Part shown: positions 12,014 through 20,955 of the stretch, piece by piece
Numbering within the stretch: position 1 is the stretch's first letter
How the letters are laid out: every line of letters begins with the position of its first letter
NCBI RefSeq assembly: GCF_024346315.1
Contig: NZ_JAGQCS010000003.1
Coordinates: 186,001-250,000, forward strand
Source of the DNA: Cyanobium sp. ATX 6F1
GTDB taxonomy: Bacteria > Cyanobacteriota > Cyanobacteriia > PCC-6307 > Cyanobiaceae
Direction of reading: 5' to 3'
Length of the DNA: 64,000 nucleotides
Program-made: the position numbers and the translations under genes
Notes under the pieces: model-generated
Databases searched by the model: none
Told to the model about the DNA's origin: nothing
What the model saw: only the letters and a program-made list of their open reading frames with translations

Positions 12014-13204
12014 GTGCTCCAGTTCAGCAAATACCAGGGATTGGGCAACGATTTTCTGCTGCTGGATGGCCGCACGGAAACCGATCCCGCCTTCTGCTTC
12101 GGCCTCACCCCTGAGTTGGTGCGGCAGCTCTGTGATCGCCGCTTCGGTGTTGGAGGCGATGGGATCATCCTGGCCTTGCCGCCCAGGGAGGGCGGCGAGC
12201 TGCGCATGCGCATCTTCAACGCCGATGGCACCGAGCCTGAGATGTGCGGCAACGGCATCCGCTGCCTGGCCCGGTTCCTGGCTGACAGCGACGGTGACGC
12301 CCCGGGGCGTACCTGGCAGGTGGAGACCCTGGCCGGTCGGATCGTGCCCGAGCTTCAGGGCGATGGCGGCGTGCGCGTCGACATGGGCGAGCCGTTCCTG
12401 GTGCCCTCGGAGGTGCCCACCCTGCTCTCGGTGGGAGCGGCCGGCCTGCCCCAGGGGGAATTTGAGCTGGAGGGTGAGCGGTTCGCGGCGGCGGCCGCCG
12501 GCATGGGCAATCCCCACGTGGTCGTGCCCGTGGCCGATGTGGCGGCCATCCCGCTGGAGCGTTTCGGTCCGCTGCTTGAGCACCATCCCAGTTTCCCGGC
12601 CCGCACCAACGTTCATTTCGTCCAGGTGCTGAGCCCCACCCACCTGCGCCTGCGGGTGTGGGAGCGGGGGGCGGGTCCCACCCTGGCCTGTGGCACCGGA
12701 GCCTGCGCCGCTCTCGTGGTGATGCATCGGCTCGGGCTGTGTGAGGCCGCCGCCCGTCTTGATCTGCCCGGCGGTCCATTGCAGATCTCCTGGGATCCCT
12801 CCAGCAACCACCTGTTCATGACCGGTCCGGCGGAGCTGGTCTTCGATGGCGTACTGGCCACCGAAGAGCACGAGATGCGGCCCCTGTGGGAAGCCCCAGC
12901 GATCTCTGAACTCCCGGAGCCCCCGTCGGTTGACTCTGCTGCTCCTTCTCCCGTCTCAGCCGCGGATGCTCCCTGCCAAGATCCGGCCTCGGTCGTTGCT
13001 CCACCCGACATTCAATGTGCCGTGGTCTGCGTGCAGGGCTGCGTCCGCCCGGAGGCCTGCGCCAGTGCCGAGGCCCGCTCGCGGGTGGCCGCCCTGCTGA
13101 GTGAGCGTTCCCTCGATGATCTGGTCGCCTTGGCCAGCAGCTCCCTGGAGTCCCGCAGCCGCTCCCGTCAGGGGCCCGGCGGGGCACCCCTTGAAGGCCC
13201 TTGA
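12014..13204 (+). CDS. dapF: Diaminopimelate epimerase with a C-terminal Cys-containing extension
   Basis: Converts LL- to meso-diaminopimelate for lysine and peptidoglycan synthesis. The two active-site cysteines are in GTEPEMCGNGIRC (Cys78) and PTLACGTGAC (Cys226). The normal DapF fold ends near residue 283 (GPAELVFDGVL). The frame continues to 396 aa. The extra part is a Pro/Ser/Ala-rich linker (about 290-331), then a Cys-x3-Cys-x3-Cys-x5-Cys block at residues 335-349, then an amphipathic stretch ending in Arg/Ser-rich sequence. A GTG at 13022 could alternatively start a separate 60-aa protein. Start is GTG. The stop overlaps the TTG start of the cysteine desulfurase gene. Confidence 0.93.
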   Translation: MLQFSKYQGLGNDFLLLDGRTETDPAFCFGLTPELVRQLCDRRFGVGGDGIILALPPREGGELRMRIFNADGTEPEMCGNGIRCLARFLADSDGDAPGRTWQVETLAGRIVPELQGDGGVRVDMGEPFLVPSEVPTLLSVGAAGLPQGEFELEGERFAAAAAGMGNPHVVVPVADVAAIPLERFGPLLEHHPSFPARTNVHFVQVLSPTHLRLRVWERGAGPTLACGTGACAALVVMHRLGLCEAAARLDLPGGPLQISWDPSSNHLFMTGPAELVFDGVLATEEHEMRPLWEAPAISELPEPPSVDSAAPSPVSAADAPCQDPASVVAPPDIQCAVVCVQGCVRPEACASAEARSRVAALLSERSLDDLVALASSSLESRSRSRQGPGGAPLEGP

Positions 13205-14373
13205 GCGCCCCCTTGGTTGATCGGGCCAGTGTCTATCTGGATGCCTGCGCCACGGCGCCACCGGCGGACTCGGTGCTGGAGGCGATCGCCAAGGCCCACC
13301 AGGAGGCCTGGGCGAATCCATCGAGCCTGCATGGTTTCGGTCTGGCGGCTGCCGATCGCCTGGAGCGCAGTCGGCTGGCCATCGCCACTGGGCTCGGCTG
13401 CGACCCAGCTGAGCTCACCTTCTGCTCCGGTGGCACCGAAGCGGCCCAGGCCGCCCTGCTGGGGGCAACGGCCCATCTGAACCCTGGGCGGCTGGTGATC
13501 TCGGCCGTGGAGCACCCCGCCGTTGCCGCCGCCGCCCGGCGGCTGGAGCGCCAGGGATGGGAGCTGGCGTTCTTGCCGGTGGATCGTTTCGGCCGGGTTG
13601 ACCTGAGCGCCCTGGAAACCCTTCTGGAGCCCCCCACCCGGCTGGTGTCGGTGATCTGGGGTCAGAGCGAGGTGGGCACCCTGCAGCCGATCGAGGCCAT
13701 CGGTGAGCGCTGCCGCGCGGCGGGCGTGTTGTTCCATACCGATGCGGTGCAGGTGGTGGGTCACCGGCCGATCAATCTCAAGACACTGCCGGTGGATCTG
13801 TTCAGTTTCACGGCCCACAAGTTCCAGGGCCCCCGGGGCATCGGCGCGCTCGTCGCTTCCCCTGGCCTGCGCTTCGCACCGCTCGTCGATGGCGGCAGAC
13901 AGGAGGCCGGACGGCGCGGCGGCACCGAAGCCGTGGCCCTGGCGGCGGGCTTTGCCGAGGCGATGGCCCTGGCGAACGCTCGCCTGGCCAGCCATGGAGG
14001 TGATCCGATCCAACCGCTGCGGGATCGCCTGCTGGCGGAGCTGCTGGCGATCCCTGGCCTCGAGCTCTCCGGCTGCCCTAGCGAGCGGCTGCCCCATCAC
14101 ATCAGTCTGTTGGTGTCATTTCCAGGAGGCGAGCCACTGCCAGGTCGTCGCCTGGTGGAGGAGCTCTGGCGTGAGGGTTATGCGGTCAGCAGCGGCACCG
14201 CCTGCAGCAGTGGTCTGGCGAGCGCCAGCCCCGTGCTGATGGCCATGGGTGTGGAACCGGCCCGGGCCGCCTCGGCCCTGCGCATCAGCCTCGGGCCCTG
14301 GCTGCGGGACGAGGATCTGTCGGGTTTCGCGCTGGCCCTGGGGCGGGCCCAGGCGGCCGTGGCCGCTGGGTAA
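13201..14373 (+). CDS. Cysteine desulfurase, NifS/IscS class
   Basis: PLP enzyme that removes sulfur from cysteine for Fe-S clusters and thio-modified tRNA. The protein is 390 aa. The PLP lysine is Lys207 in SFTAHKFQGPRGIG. The persulfide cysteine is Cys335 in SSGTACSSGLASASPVL, the short-loop class I arrangement. Cofactor contacts are seen in FCSGGTEA and VEHPAV. The first residues (VYLDACATAPP) are conserved, so the start must lie just upstream; TTG 13201 is the best choice and overlaps the dapF stop as TTGA. Which cyanobacterial paralogue this is (IscS1, IscS2) cannot be decided here. Confidence 0.92.
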   Translation: MSAPLVDRASVYLDACATAPPADSVLEAIAKAHQEAWANPSSLHGFGLAAADRLERSRLAIATGLGCDPAELTFCSGGTEAAQAALLGATAHLNPGRLVISAVEHPAVAAAARRLERQGWELAFLPVDRFGRVDLSALETLLEPPTRLVSVIWGQSEVGTLQPIEAIGERCRAAGVLFHTDAVQVVGHRPINLKTLPVDLFSFTAHKFQGPRGIGALVASPGLRFAPLVDGGRQEAGRRGGTEAVALAAGFAEAMALANARLASHGGDPIQPLRDRLLAELLAIPGLELSGCPSERLPHHISLLVSFPGGEPLPGRRLVEELWREGYAVSSGTACSSGLASASPVLMAMGVEPARAASALRISLGPWLRDEDLSGFALALGRAQAAVAAG

Positions 14374-14425
14374 GGTCCCCGTCAGGGCATCGCCTTGGCG
14401 CCCCCATTCCGTCGAGCCTCGTTTC

Positions 14426-15142
14426 ATGGTGCTTCCCGCCGATCTGCGCGCCGCCGAGGCCCAGGCCCTGGCCGCCCTGGTCCAGGCTCTGGGCGCCCGC
14501 GCCGGCGGTCGCTGGACCGTGGAACTGCGCTTCGAGGGACTGCGGCTGCTGCCCGTGGCTCTGCGGCTGCTGAATGCACTCAATAGGGTGGAACCCAGGG
14601 CCACCCTCGTGTTCACCGATGCCGGCGCCGCTGCCCTGGCCCGCCGGGATGCTCCGGATCAGGCCGATCGGCTGACCAGCCTCAGTGACCGCCAACGCCT
14701 GCAGAGGCGGGCCGCCGAGACCGGTGACGCAGCGGCTGACGATGGGGTGCTGGTGCTGGCGGCCCCATCCCAGGCCGAGTACAGCGAGGTGGAGGAGATC
14801 TGTCAGGCGCACCGTGGCGCCGTGGTGTTGCTCAACGGCCGTCTGGAGGATGCCGCCATCGGCATCGGCAGTGTGGCCCGGGAGCGCCGCCGTGGCTTCC
14901 TGGCCACGTGGGAGTCGGCCTACGCCCTGATCCCCCGCGGCGCCTCCGCCCTGCGGCGCAGCTTCCCGGACTCCTGGGAGCTCTACCGCCAGGACCCCGA
15001 CGGGTTCCGGCTGGCCAGCCGATTCGAGACCAAACCCGACCCGGAGGAGATCGATCAGGCCCTGGCCGCGGAGGGTCAAGGCCTCGATGTGGCCGCCGGC
15101 CTGGGGGCCCTCGATCGTTTCATCGAGGGCCTGCGCAACTGA
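14426..15142 (+). CDS. DUF1995 domain protein
   Basis: A 238-aa protein matching the DUF1995 family of cyanobacteria and plastids. Recognisable parts are MVLPADLRAAEAQALAAL at the start, the central LVLAAPSQAEYSEVEEIC, LLNGRLEDAAIGIG, and the terminal SFPDSWELYRQDPDGFRLAS typical of the family. No signal peptide or membrane helix is seen. The biochemical role is not established. It lies 52 bases after the cysteine desulfurase gene, on the same strand. Confidence 0.82.
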   Translation: MVLPADLRAAEAQALAALVQALGARAGGRWTVELRFEGLRLLPVALRLLNALNRVEPRATLVFTDAGAAALARRDAPDQADRLTSLSDRQRLQRRAAETGDAAADDGVLVLAAPSQAEYSEVEEICQAHRGAVVLLNGRLEDAAIGIGSVARERRRGFLATWESAYALIPRGASALRRSFPDSWELYRQDPDGFRLASRFETKPDPEEIDQALAAEGQGLDVAAGLGALDRFIEGLRN

Positions 15143-15211
15143 GCGGGGGCCATCTGGCCCCCTGGTGTGGTCGGGGGAGTCTCCGTACACTTCAGCGTCT
15201 GCTCAAGCGCC

Positions 15212-15733
15212 ATGGCTGCCCAGCAATCGAACCGCCGTTCCATCGGTTTGGTGGACATCGGCGCTGCGCTCGCCGTGGTACTCGCCGCGGTGGGGGTGAT
15301 CTGGAGCCCCAAACTCAGCGGTGCGGTCGCCAAGGCCACCGGAGCGCTCAAGCCGATCACGGTGACCGTCGATGTGCGGGGCATCCCAGCCGCCGACCCC
15401 GCCGCCTTGATCGCCGCCGCCAAGCAGAAGGGCAGCCTCAACATCGTGATTCGCAACCAGCCCCACGGCAGCGTCACGGTCAAGGATGTCACCCCCCTGC
15501 CCCGCCGCATTTCCACGATCACCCCGGCTGGTCGGGTGATCACGGTGGATGACCCCAACCAGAGGGTGTTCAGCACCCTTGATGCCCGTTTCCTGCTCCA
15601 GGGCCAGGGTCAGATCACCAAGGAGGGTGTGGAGTTCGGGGGGCAGGGCATCAAGGTGGGAACCCCGATCGAACTGGATGACAACCAGTTCCGGGTCTCC
15701 GGCACGGTGACCAGCCTGAAGGTGGGGTCCTGA
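15212..15733 (+). CDS. DUF4330 domain membrane protein
   Basis: A 173-aa protein with one N-terminal membrane helix (about residues 15-30, GAALAVVLAAVGVIW) and a beta-rich remainder (ITVTVDVRGIP, INIV-like strands, terminal VSGTVTSLKVGS), matching DUF4330 proteins of cyanobacteria. It is probably anchored with the soluble part outside the cytosol. Function is unknown. Only two bases separate it from the PBP4-type carboxypeptidase gene, so co-expression is likely and an envelope role is an inference from that. Confidence 0.82.
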   Translation: MAAQQSNRRSIGLVDIGAALAVVLAAVGVIWSPKLSGAVAKATGALKPITVTVDVRGIPAADPAALIAAAKQKGSLNIVIRNQPHGSVTVKDVTPLPRRISTITPAGRVITVDDPNQRVFSTLDARFLLQGQGQITKEGVEFGGQGIKVGTPIELDDNQFRVSGTVTSLKVGS

Positions 15734-15735
15734 AG

Positions 15736-17019
15736 ATGGTGACCTCCCCTCGGCCGGCCCTGCTCGCGACCCTCGCCACGGCGCTGATCACCCTTCCTGC
15801 CCCCCCGATGCGGGCCCAGGACCAGGCCATTCCCCTGGCGTCACTGCCTCCCGCCCCACCGCCGGTGGGGCTTCCCCAGCTGCAGAGCCTGGCCAGTTGC
15901 CCGGGTCTCCAGCAGCGTCTTCTGGCCACCGTCGGCGGGGAGTCGTCGGTCTGGAGTGTGACCGTGGCCGATGGCGGCGGTCGCCTTCTGGCCGATCTCA
16001 ACGGCCAGCGGCCGCGCATCCCCGCCTCCAATCAGAAACTGATCAGCACGGCCTATGCCCTCGATCGGCTGGGCCCCGATTTCCGCCTAAAGACCCAGCT
16101 CTGGCGCCTGGGCGATGGCACCCTGCGCCTCACGGGATCGGGCGACCCCGATCTCGGCCTCTCCCAGCTGCAGCGTTTTGCCAAACTTGCTCTCGGTTCT
16201 GGCGGTAGCTCCAGCCCGGCGCCTTCCCTGGTGCGGCTGCAGCTGGCTGAGGAGCCCACTCCCAACTGGTGGCCCCAGGGTTGGCAGATGGGTGATCGCG
16301 CCGAGGCCTACGGGGCGCCGATCACCCGCCTGGCCCTGACCAGCAATGCGATCGAGATGGCGATCCCGAATCCGGTCGGACGGCTGCAGCGCCTGCTGCA
16401 GCAGGAGATGGCCCGTCAGGGGGGCAAGGCCGTGCAGATTTCACTCGTGCCCGCCCAGGCCAGCGCCACGGGCGACATGGTGCTGCTGCACGAGGAGCCC
16501 TCGGCGCCCATGCACGATCTGCTCAGCCTGGCCAACACCGAAAGCCACAATTTCACGGCCGAAGTCCTGCTTCGTTCCGCCAGCGGCACCTGGAACCTGG
16601 CCACGGCCCGGCAGCTGGAGATGCAGTGGCTGTACCAGCAGGGTCTGCCCATGGCCGGTGTCTCCGTGGCCGATGGCAGCGGCCTCGACCGCGCCAACCG
16701 TGTCACCAGCCGGTTGCTGGCGGCCCTGCTGGTGCGCATGGCCCAGCACCCCTATGGCGCCAACTACCAGGCCTCGATGGCGATTGCCGGGCGCCGGGGG
16801 ACCCTGCGTCACCTGTTCATCGGCACCCCGATCGAGGGCCGATTCCGTGGCAAGACCGGCACGATTTCAGGGGTGCGCTCCATCTCCGGTGTGCTCGACA
16901 CCGTTGATGGACCCCGCTACGTGAGCATGATCTCCAACGGTGCCTCGGCGCCGAACACCACCATCGGGCGGATCCTCACCCAGGTGCAGAACGTCAGCCT
17001 CTGCCAGCCGCCTGCCTGA
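15736..17019 (+). CDS. dacB: D-alanyl-D-alanine carboxypeptidase/endopeptidase, PBP4 (S13) family
   Basis: Periplasmic penicillin-binding protein that trims or cleaves peptidoglycan cross-links. The protein is 427 aa with an N-terminal signal peptide (about residues 1-28). Three active-site motifs of the SxxK class are present: PASNQKLIST (Ser-x-x-Lys), a SHNFTAEVLLR motif (Ser-x-Asn) and KTGTISGV (Lys-Thr-Gly). These are characteristic of family S13. The 3' end overlaps the convergent coiled-coil gene by 26 bases. Confidence 0.92.
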   Translation: MVTSPRPALLATLATALITLPAPPMRAQDQAIPLASLPPAPPPVGLPQLQSLASCPGLQQRLLATVGGESSVWSVTVADGGGRLLADLNGQRPRIPASNQKLISTAYALDRLGPDFRLKTQLWRLGDGTLRLTGSGDPDLGLSQLQRFAKLALGSGGSSSPAPSLVRLQLAEEPTPNWWPQGWQMGDRAEAYGAPITRLALTSNAIEMAIPNPVGRLQRLLQQEMARQGGKAVQISLVPAQASATGDMVLLHEEPSAPMHDLLSLANTESHNFTAEVLLRSASGTWNLATARQLEMQWLYQQGLPMAGVSVADGSGLDRANRVTSRLLAALLVRMAQHPYGANYQASMAIAGRRGTLRHLFIGTPIEGRFRGKTGTISGVRSISGVLDTVDGPRYVSMISNGASAPNTTIGRILTQVQNVSLCQPPA

Positions 17020-17938
17020 GACGCTCGGCGGCCCGGCGGGCCCGGCTGATCGGCACGGTGTTGCCCTTGGTGCCGCGCGGCTCGACCACGGGCTCGGAAA
17101 CGGCGGCGGGATCGACGGACTGCAGCCGCACCAGTTCACGGCGGCCACCTGAAACCACCTTGCCGAGATCCTGGAGGCGTCCTTCCAGTTCCCCCAGCAC
17201 CTGTTCGGCGTAGCGGTTGGCGCCCTCCTGCACCGCGGCGGCCTCCTGGCGGGAGCGGCTGATCAAGGCCTCGCACTGCTGCTGGCTCTGCTGACGGAAT
17301 TGCAGGGCATCGGCGTGGAGGCGCTCCGCCTCCGCCTGGCTCTCACGCTGAACGCGCAGGCATTCCTGACGAACCTGGTCAAGTTCCTGCAGGCTCTGCT
17401 GGCGGGAGCGCTCGTGCTGTTCCACCAGCTGGCGCTTGATTTCGACGTAATCCTGGTCAAGTTGCTGACGCCGCTGCAGCGACTCCTGTTCCAGCTGCTG
17501 ACGCCGGGCACTGAACAGCTGCTCCATCTGGGCGAGCCGGGCCTGGTGTTCCTGTTCGGCCTGGGCCACCTGCTGGCGGGTCTGGAGCAGCAACTGTTCG
17601 CATTGCTGGCGGGCCTGCTCCCGCAGCTCACCCACCTGGCGCTCGGCTTCCTGGCGCACGGAGGCCGCACTGATCAGCTGCTCCCGCTGCAGCCGTGCCT
17701 GGCTGAGGATCTCTTCGGCCTGCTGGCGGGCCTGACTGATGAACGTGTCCCGCTGGCGGATCAGCTCATTGGCCTGGGTGAGCTGCACCGGCAGCGCTTC
17801 CCGCAGGGCATCGATCACCTCGATCGCCTCCTGCTCGTTCACCAGTCGCCCTCCACTGAAGGGGATCCGGTTGCCATCAAGCACCACCTCTTCGAGCTGA
17901 TCAAGCTGATCCAGCACGGTCAACCTGGTCTCGGTCAT
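16994..17938 (-). CDS. Long coiled-coil protein (DivIVA/SMC-like character)
   Basis: A 314-aa protein that is almost entirely Gln/Glu/Arg-rich heptad helix from about residue 50 to 265, after a short start MTETRLTVLDQLDQLEEVVLDG that looks like a small folded head. The C-terminus is basic (RARRAAERLRQAAGRG). No membrane segment is seen. The head followed by long coil recalls DivIVA-like scaffold proteins, but I cannot assign it firmly. It begins one base after coaD ends and is probably co-transcribed with it. Confidence 0.7.
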   Translation of the reverse strand: MTETRLTVLDQLDQLEEVVLDGNRIPFSGGRLVNEQEAIEVIDALREALPVQLTQANELIRQRDTFISQARQQAEEILSQARLQREQLISAASVRQEAERQVGELREQARQQCEQLLLQTRQQVAQAEQEHQARLAQMEQLFSARRQQLEQESLQRRQQLDQDYVEIKRQLVEQHERSRQQSLQELDQVRQECLRVQRESQAEAERLHADALQFRQQSQQQCEALISRSRQEAAAVQEGANRYAEQVLGELEGRLQDLGKVVSGGRRELVRLQSVDPAAVSEPVVEPRGTKGNTVPISRARRAAERLRQAAGRG

Positions 17939-17939
17939 C

Positions 17940-18431
17940 TCAGGCGCTCGGGGTTGTTCGATTAAAGAGCCTGGCGAGATCATCCGCCACTCCCGCCGGC
18001 ACCATGTGGCGCACGTTGCCACCGAAACGCGCCACCTCCTTGACCACCGAGCTGCTCAGGAAGCTGTGCTGGGCTGAGGTGGCCATGAACAGGGTTTCCA
18101 CCTCCGGGGCGAGGCTGTGGTTGGTGTGGGCGATCTGAAGCTCGAACTCGAAGTCGCTCAGCGCCCGCAGGCCCCGCAAAATCACCATGGCGTCGCAGCG
18201 GCGGGCGAACTCCACGGTGAGGCCATCGAAGCTGCTCACCTCCACCCCCCGCAGGTGGGCGGTGGCCAGGCGGATCTGCCCCAGCCGCTGGTCGAGGGGG
18301 AAGCTTGGGGTCTTGCCGGGGTTCTGGAGCACCGCCACCACCACGCCACCAAACAGACGCACGGAGCGCTCGATCAGATCGAGGTGCCCCAGGGTGAGCG
18401 GATCGAAACTTCCGGGATAGAGCACCTTCAT
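17940..18431 (-). CDS. coaD: Phosphopantetheine adenylyltransferase
   Basis: Fourth step of coenzyme A synthesis: 4'-phosphopantetheine plus ATP to dephospho-CoA. The 163-aa length is typical. The nucleotidyl-transferase motif is [19 protein letters not shown] (T/HxGH type). The second motif [16 protein letters not shown] matches the ISST-like loop, and [15 protein letters not shown] is the conserved substrate-binding segment. It is divergent from the flavin reductase gene by 80 bases and lies upstream of the coiled-coil gene. Confidence 0.96.
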   Translation of the reverse strand: MKVLYPGSFDPLTLGHLDLIERSVRLFGGVVVAVLQNPGKTPSFPLDQRLGQIRLATAHLRGVEVSSFDGLTVEFARRCDAMVILRGLRALSDFEFELQIAHTNHSLAPEVETLFMATSAQHSFLSSSVVKEVARFGGNVRHMVPAGVADDLARLFNRTTPSA

Positions 18432-18511
18432 GGCGCTGATCCTATGGAGCCCCGGCAGACAGGCCGCAGGGGTCTTCTGCCTAGAGTTGAGGGAGATCTG
18501 CTGCCGCAGCC

Positions 18512-18994
18512 ATGGCCCTTGATGCCGCCGCCAAGAAAACCCTGCTGCGCAAGATTCCCCACGGGCTGTTCATCTGCGGCGTCGCCGAAGGGGAGCAGGT
18601 CAACGGCTTCACCGCCAGCTGGGTGACCCAGGGCTCCTTCGAGCCGCCGCTGGTGGTGGTGGCCGTGCGTTCCGACTCCACCAGCAACGGCATCATCCAG
18701 CGCACCGGCCGCTTTTCCTTGAATGTGCTGGCGGCCGATCAGAAGGACCTGGCGGCTGTGTTCTTCAAGCCCCAGCAGGGCATCGGCGGCCGCTTCGAGG
18801 CGGCCCCGTTCCAACTGGGGGAGCTGGGGATGCCAATCCTCGATGACGCCCTCGGCGCCGTGGAATGCGAGCTGGTGGGTCAGGTGGCCCACGGTGATCA
18901 CACGGTGTTCGTGGGCGAGGTGAAAAGCGCCCTGTTGCACCGCGAGGGCGAGGCCCTGGAGCTGTCGGCCACGGGCTGGTCCTACGGCGGTTGA
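18512..18994 (+). CDS. Flavin reductase-like domain protein
   Basis: A 160-aa FMN-binding split-barrel protein of the flavin reductase-like family. It has [13 protein letters not shown] near the start, the flavin-contacting [20 protein letters not shown], and the dimer-barrel segment [13 protein letters not shown]. Such proteins reduce free flavin or act as small NAD(P)H:FMN oxidoreductases; similar domains occur on cyanobacterial flavodiiron proteins, but here the domain stands alone. Its stop overlaps the TTG start of uvrC. Confidence 0.88.
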   Translation: MALDAAAKKTLLRKIPHGLFICGVAEGEQVNGFTASWVTQGSFEPPLVVVAVRSDSTSNGIIQRTGRFSLNVLAADQKDLAAVFFKPQQGIGGRFEAAPFQLGELGMPILDDALGAVECELVGQVAHGDHTVFVGEVKSALLHREGEALELSATGWSYGG

Positions 18995-20946
18995 GTGTGG
19001 CCGGCACGCTGCGGCCGCTGCTCCAGCACCCCGAGCGGCTGGAGCTGAGGCTCAAGGAGTTGCCGGCTGAACCCGGTTGCTATCTGATGCGCGATGGCGA
19101 CGACCGCATCCTTTACATCGGTAAATCGAAGAGCCTGCGCAGCCGCGTGCGCAGCTACTTCCGCGACTCCCACGATCTCAGCCCGCGCATCGCTCTGATG
19201 GTGCGGCAGGTGGTGGAGATCGAGTTCATCGTCACCGACAGCGAGGCGGAAGCGCTGGCCCTGGAGTCGAATCTGATCAAGGCCCATCAGCCCCACTTCA
19301 ACGTGCTGCTGAAGGACGACAAAAAGTACCCCTACCTCTGCATCACCTGGAGCGAGCCCTACCCCCGCATCTTCATCACCCGCCAGCGGCGTTTCCGCAA
19401 GCCCCTGGACCGTTTCTATGGACCCTATGTGGATGTGGGTCTGCTGCGCCGCACCCTGGCCCTGGTCAAGCGTGTGTTTCCGATGCGCCAGCGACCCCAG
19501 CCCCTCTACCGGGAGCGCACCTGCCTCAACTACGACATCGGCCGTTGCCCGGGGGTCTGCCAGCAGAAGATCAGCCCCGACGACTATCAGCGTCTGCTGC
19601 GCAAGGTGGCGATGATCTTCCAGGGCCGCAACGATGAGTTGCTGGAGCTGCTCACGGCCCAGATGGAGCGCTACGCCGAGCGCCTTGACTTCGAGCAGGC
19701 GGCCATGGTGCGTGACCAGCTGCAGGGCCTTGAAAACCTCACGGCCGACCAGAAGATGAGCCTGGGAGATAGTTCCGTCTCACGGGATGTGATTGCCCTG
19801 GCCTCCGATGAGCGCGTGGCGGCTGTGCAGCTGTTTCAGATGCGCGCCGGCAAGTTGGTGGGCCGGCTGGGCTACACCGCCGACGCCAGCATCGCCACGG
19901 TTGGGGAGATCCTGCAGCGGGTGATCGAGGAGCACTACGGCCAGGTGGAGCCGGTGGAGATTCCGCCCGAGGTGCTGGTGCAGCATGCCCTCCCCCAGCA
20001 CCAGCTGATCGCTGACTGGCTCGGGGAACGGCGCGGCCGCAAGGTGAGCCTGCAGCACCCCAAACGCCAGCAGAAGGCCGACCTGGTGGAGCTGGTGGAG
20101 CGCAACGCCGGCTTCGAGCTGGCCCGGGCCCAGCGCACGGCCGAGCAGCATCAGCTGGCCACGGAAGATCTGGCGCAGTTGCTGGAGTTGCCCGTGCCGC
20201 CCCGGCGCATCGAGGGCTACGACATCAGCCACATCCAGGGCAGCGATGCGGTTGCGTCACAGGTGGTGTTCATCGATGGGCTGCCGGCCCGCCAGCACTA
20301 CCGCAAGTACAAGATCCAGAGCACCAGCATCACGGCCGGCCACAGCGACGACTTCATGGCCATGGCCGAGATCATGCGGCGCCGCTTCCGCCGCTGGGCC
20401 CAGGCCAAGGCCGAGGGAGCCAACCTGGCGGAACTGCGGCGATCCAGCCAGAGCGCCCTCCACACCGGCGGCCTCAATGACTGGCCCGATCTGGTGATGA
20501 TCGACGGCGGCAAGGGTCAGCTCTCCGCCGTGATGGAGGCCCTGCGCGAGCTTGACCTCCACGAGGAGCTGGTGGTCTGCTCGCTGGCCAAACAGCGGGA
20601 AGAGGTGTTCCTGCCCGGGGCCAGCCAGCCCCTGGAGAGCGAAGCCGAACAGCTGGGGGTGCTGCTGCTGCGTCGTCTGCGCGATGAGGCCCACCGCTTC
20701 GCGGTCAGCTATCACCGTCAGCAGCGCGGTGAGCGCATGAAGCGCTCGCGGTTGAGCGAGATCCCGGGGCTCGGTCCACGGCGGGTCAAGGACCTGCTGG
20801 CCCACTTCCGCTCGATCGATGCGATTCAGCTCGCCAGCCTCGAGCAGATCGCCGCCGCACCTGGAGTGGGGCCGGCCCTGGCCCTTCAGATCCGGGGCTA
20901 CTTCCACCCCGAAGAGGAGGCGGGGCAGGAGGCCGAGGCCAGCTAG
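18991..20946 (+). CDS. uvrC: Excinuclease ABC subunit C
   Basis: Makes both incisions in nucleotide excision repair with UvrA and UvrB. The protein is 651 aa. The GIY-YIG nuclease is at about residues 25-105 ([22 protein letters not shown]). The UVR domain is at about 210-245 ([17 protein letters not shown]). The RNase H-like 5' nuclease begins [16 protein letters not shown]. Two helix-hairpin-helix motifs close the protein ([14 protein letters not shown] and [13 protein letters not shown]). Start TTG 18991 overlaps the upstream stop as TTGA; GTG 18997 is an equally possible start. Confidence 0.96.
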   Translation: MSVAGTLRPLLQHPERLELRLKELPAEPGCYLMRDGDDRILYIGKSKSLRSRVRSYFRDSHDLSPRIALMVRQVVEIEFIVTDSEAEALALESNLIKAHQPHFNVLLKDDKKYPYLCITWSEPYPRIFITRQRRFRKPLDRFYGPYVDVGLLRRTLALVKRVFPMRQRPQPLYRERTCLNYDIGRCPGVCQQKISPDDYQRLLRKVAMIFQGRNDELLELLTAQMERYAERLDFEQAAMVRDQLQGLENLTADQKMSLGDSSVSRDVIALASDERVAAVQLFQMRAGKLVGRLGYTADASIATVGEILQRVIEEHYGQVEPVEIPPEVLVQHALPQHQLIADWLGERRGRKVSLQHPKRQQKADLVELVERNAGFELARAQRTAEQHQLATEDLAQLLELPVPPRRIEGYDISHIQGSDAVASQVVFIDGLPARQHYRKYKIQSTSITAGHSDDFMAMAEIMRRRFRRWAQAKAEGANLAELRRSSQSALHTGGLNDWPDLVMIDGGKGQLSAVMEALRELDLHEELVVCSLAKQREEVFLPGASQPLESEAEQLGVLLLRRLRDEAHRFAVSYHRQQRGERMKRSRLSEIPGLGPRRVKDLLAHFRSIDAIQLASLEQIAAAPGVGPALALQIRGYFHPEEEAGQEAEAS

Positions 20947-20955
20947 TGCAGGGAG

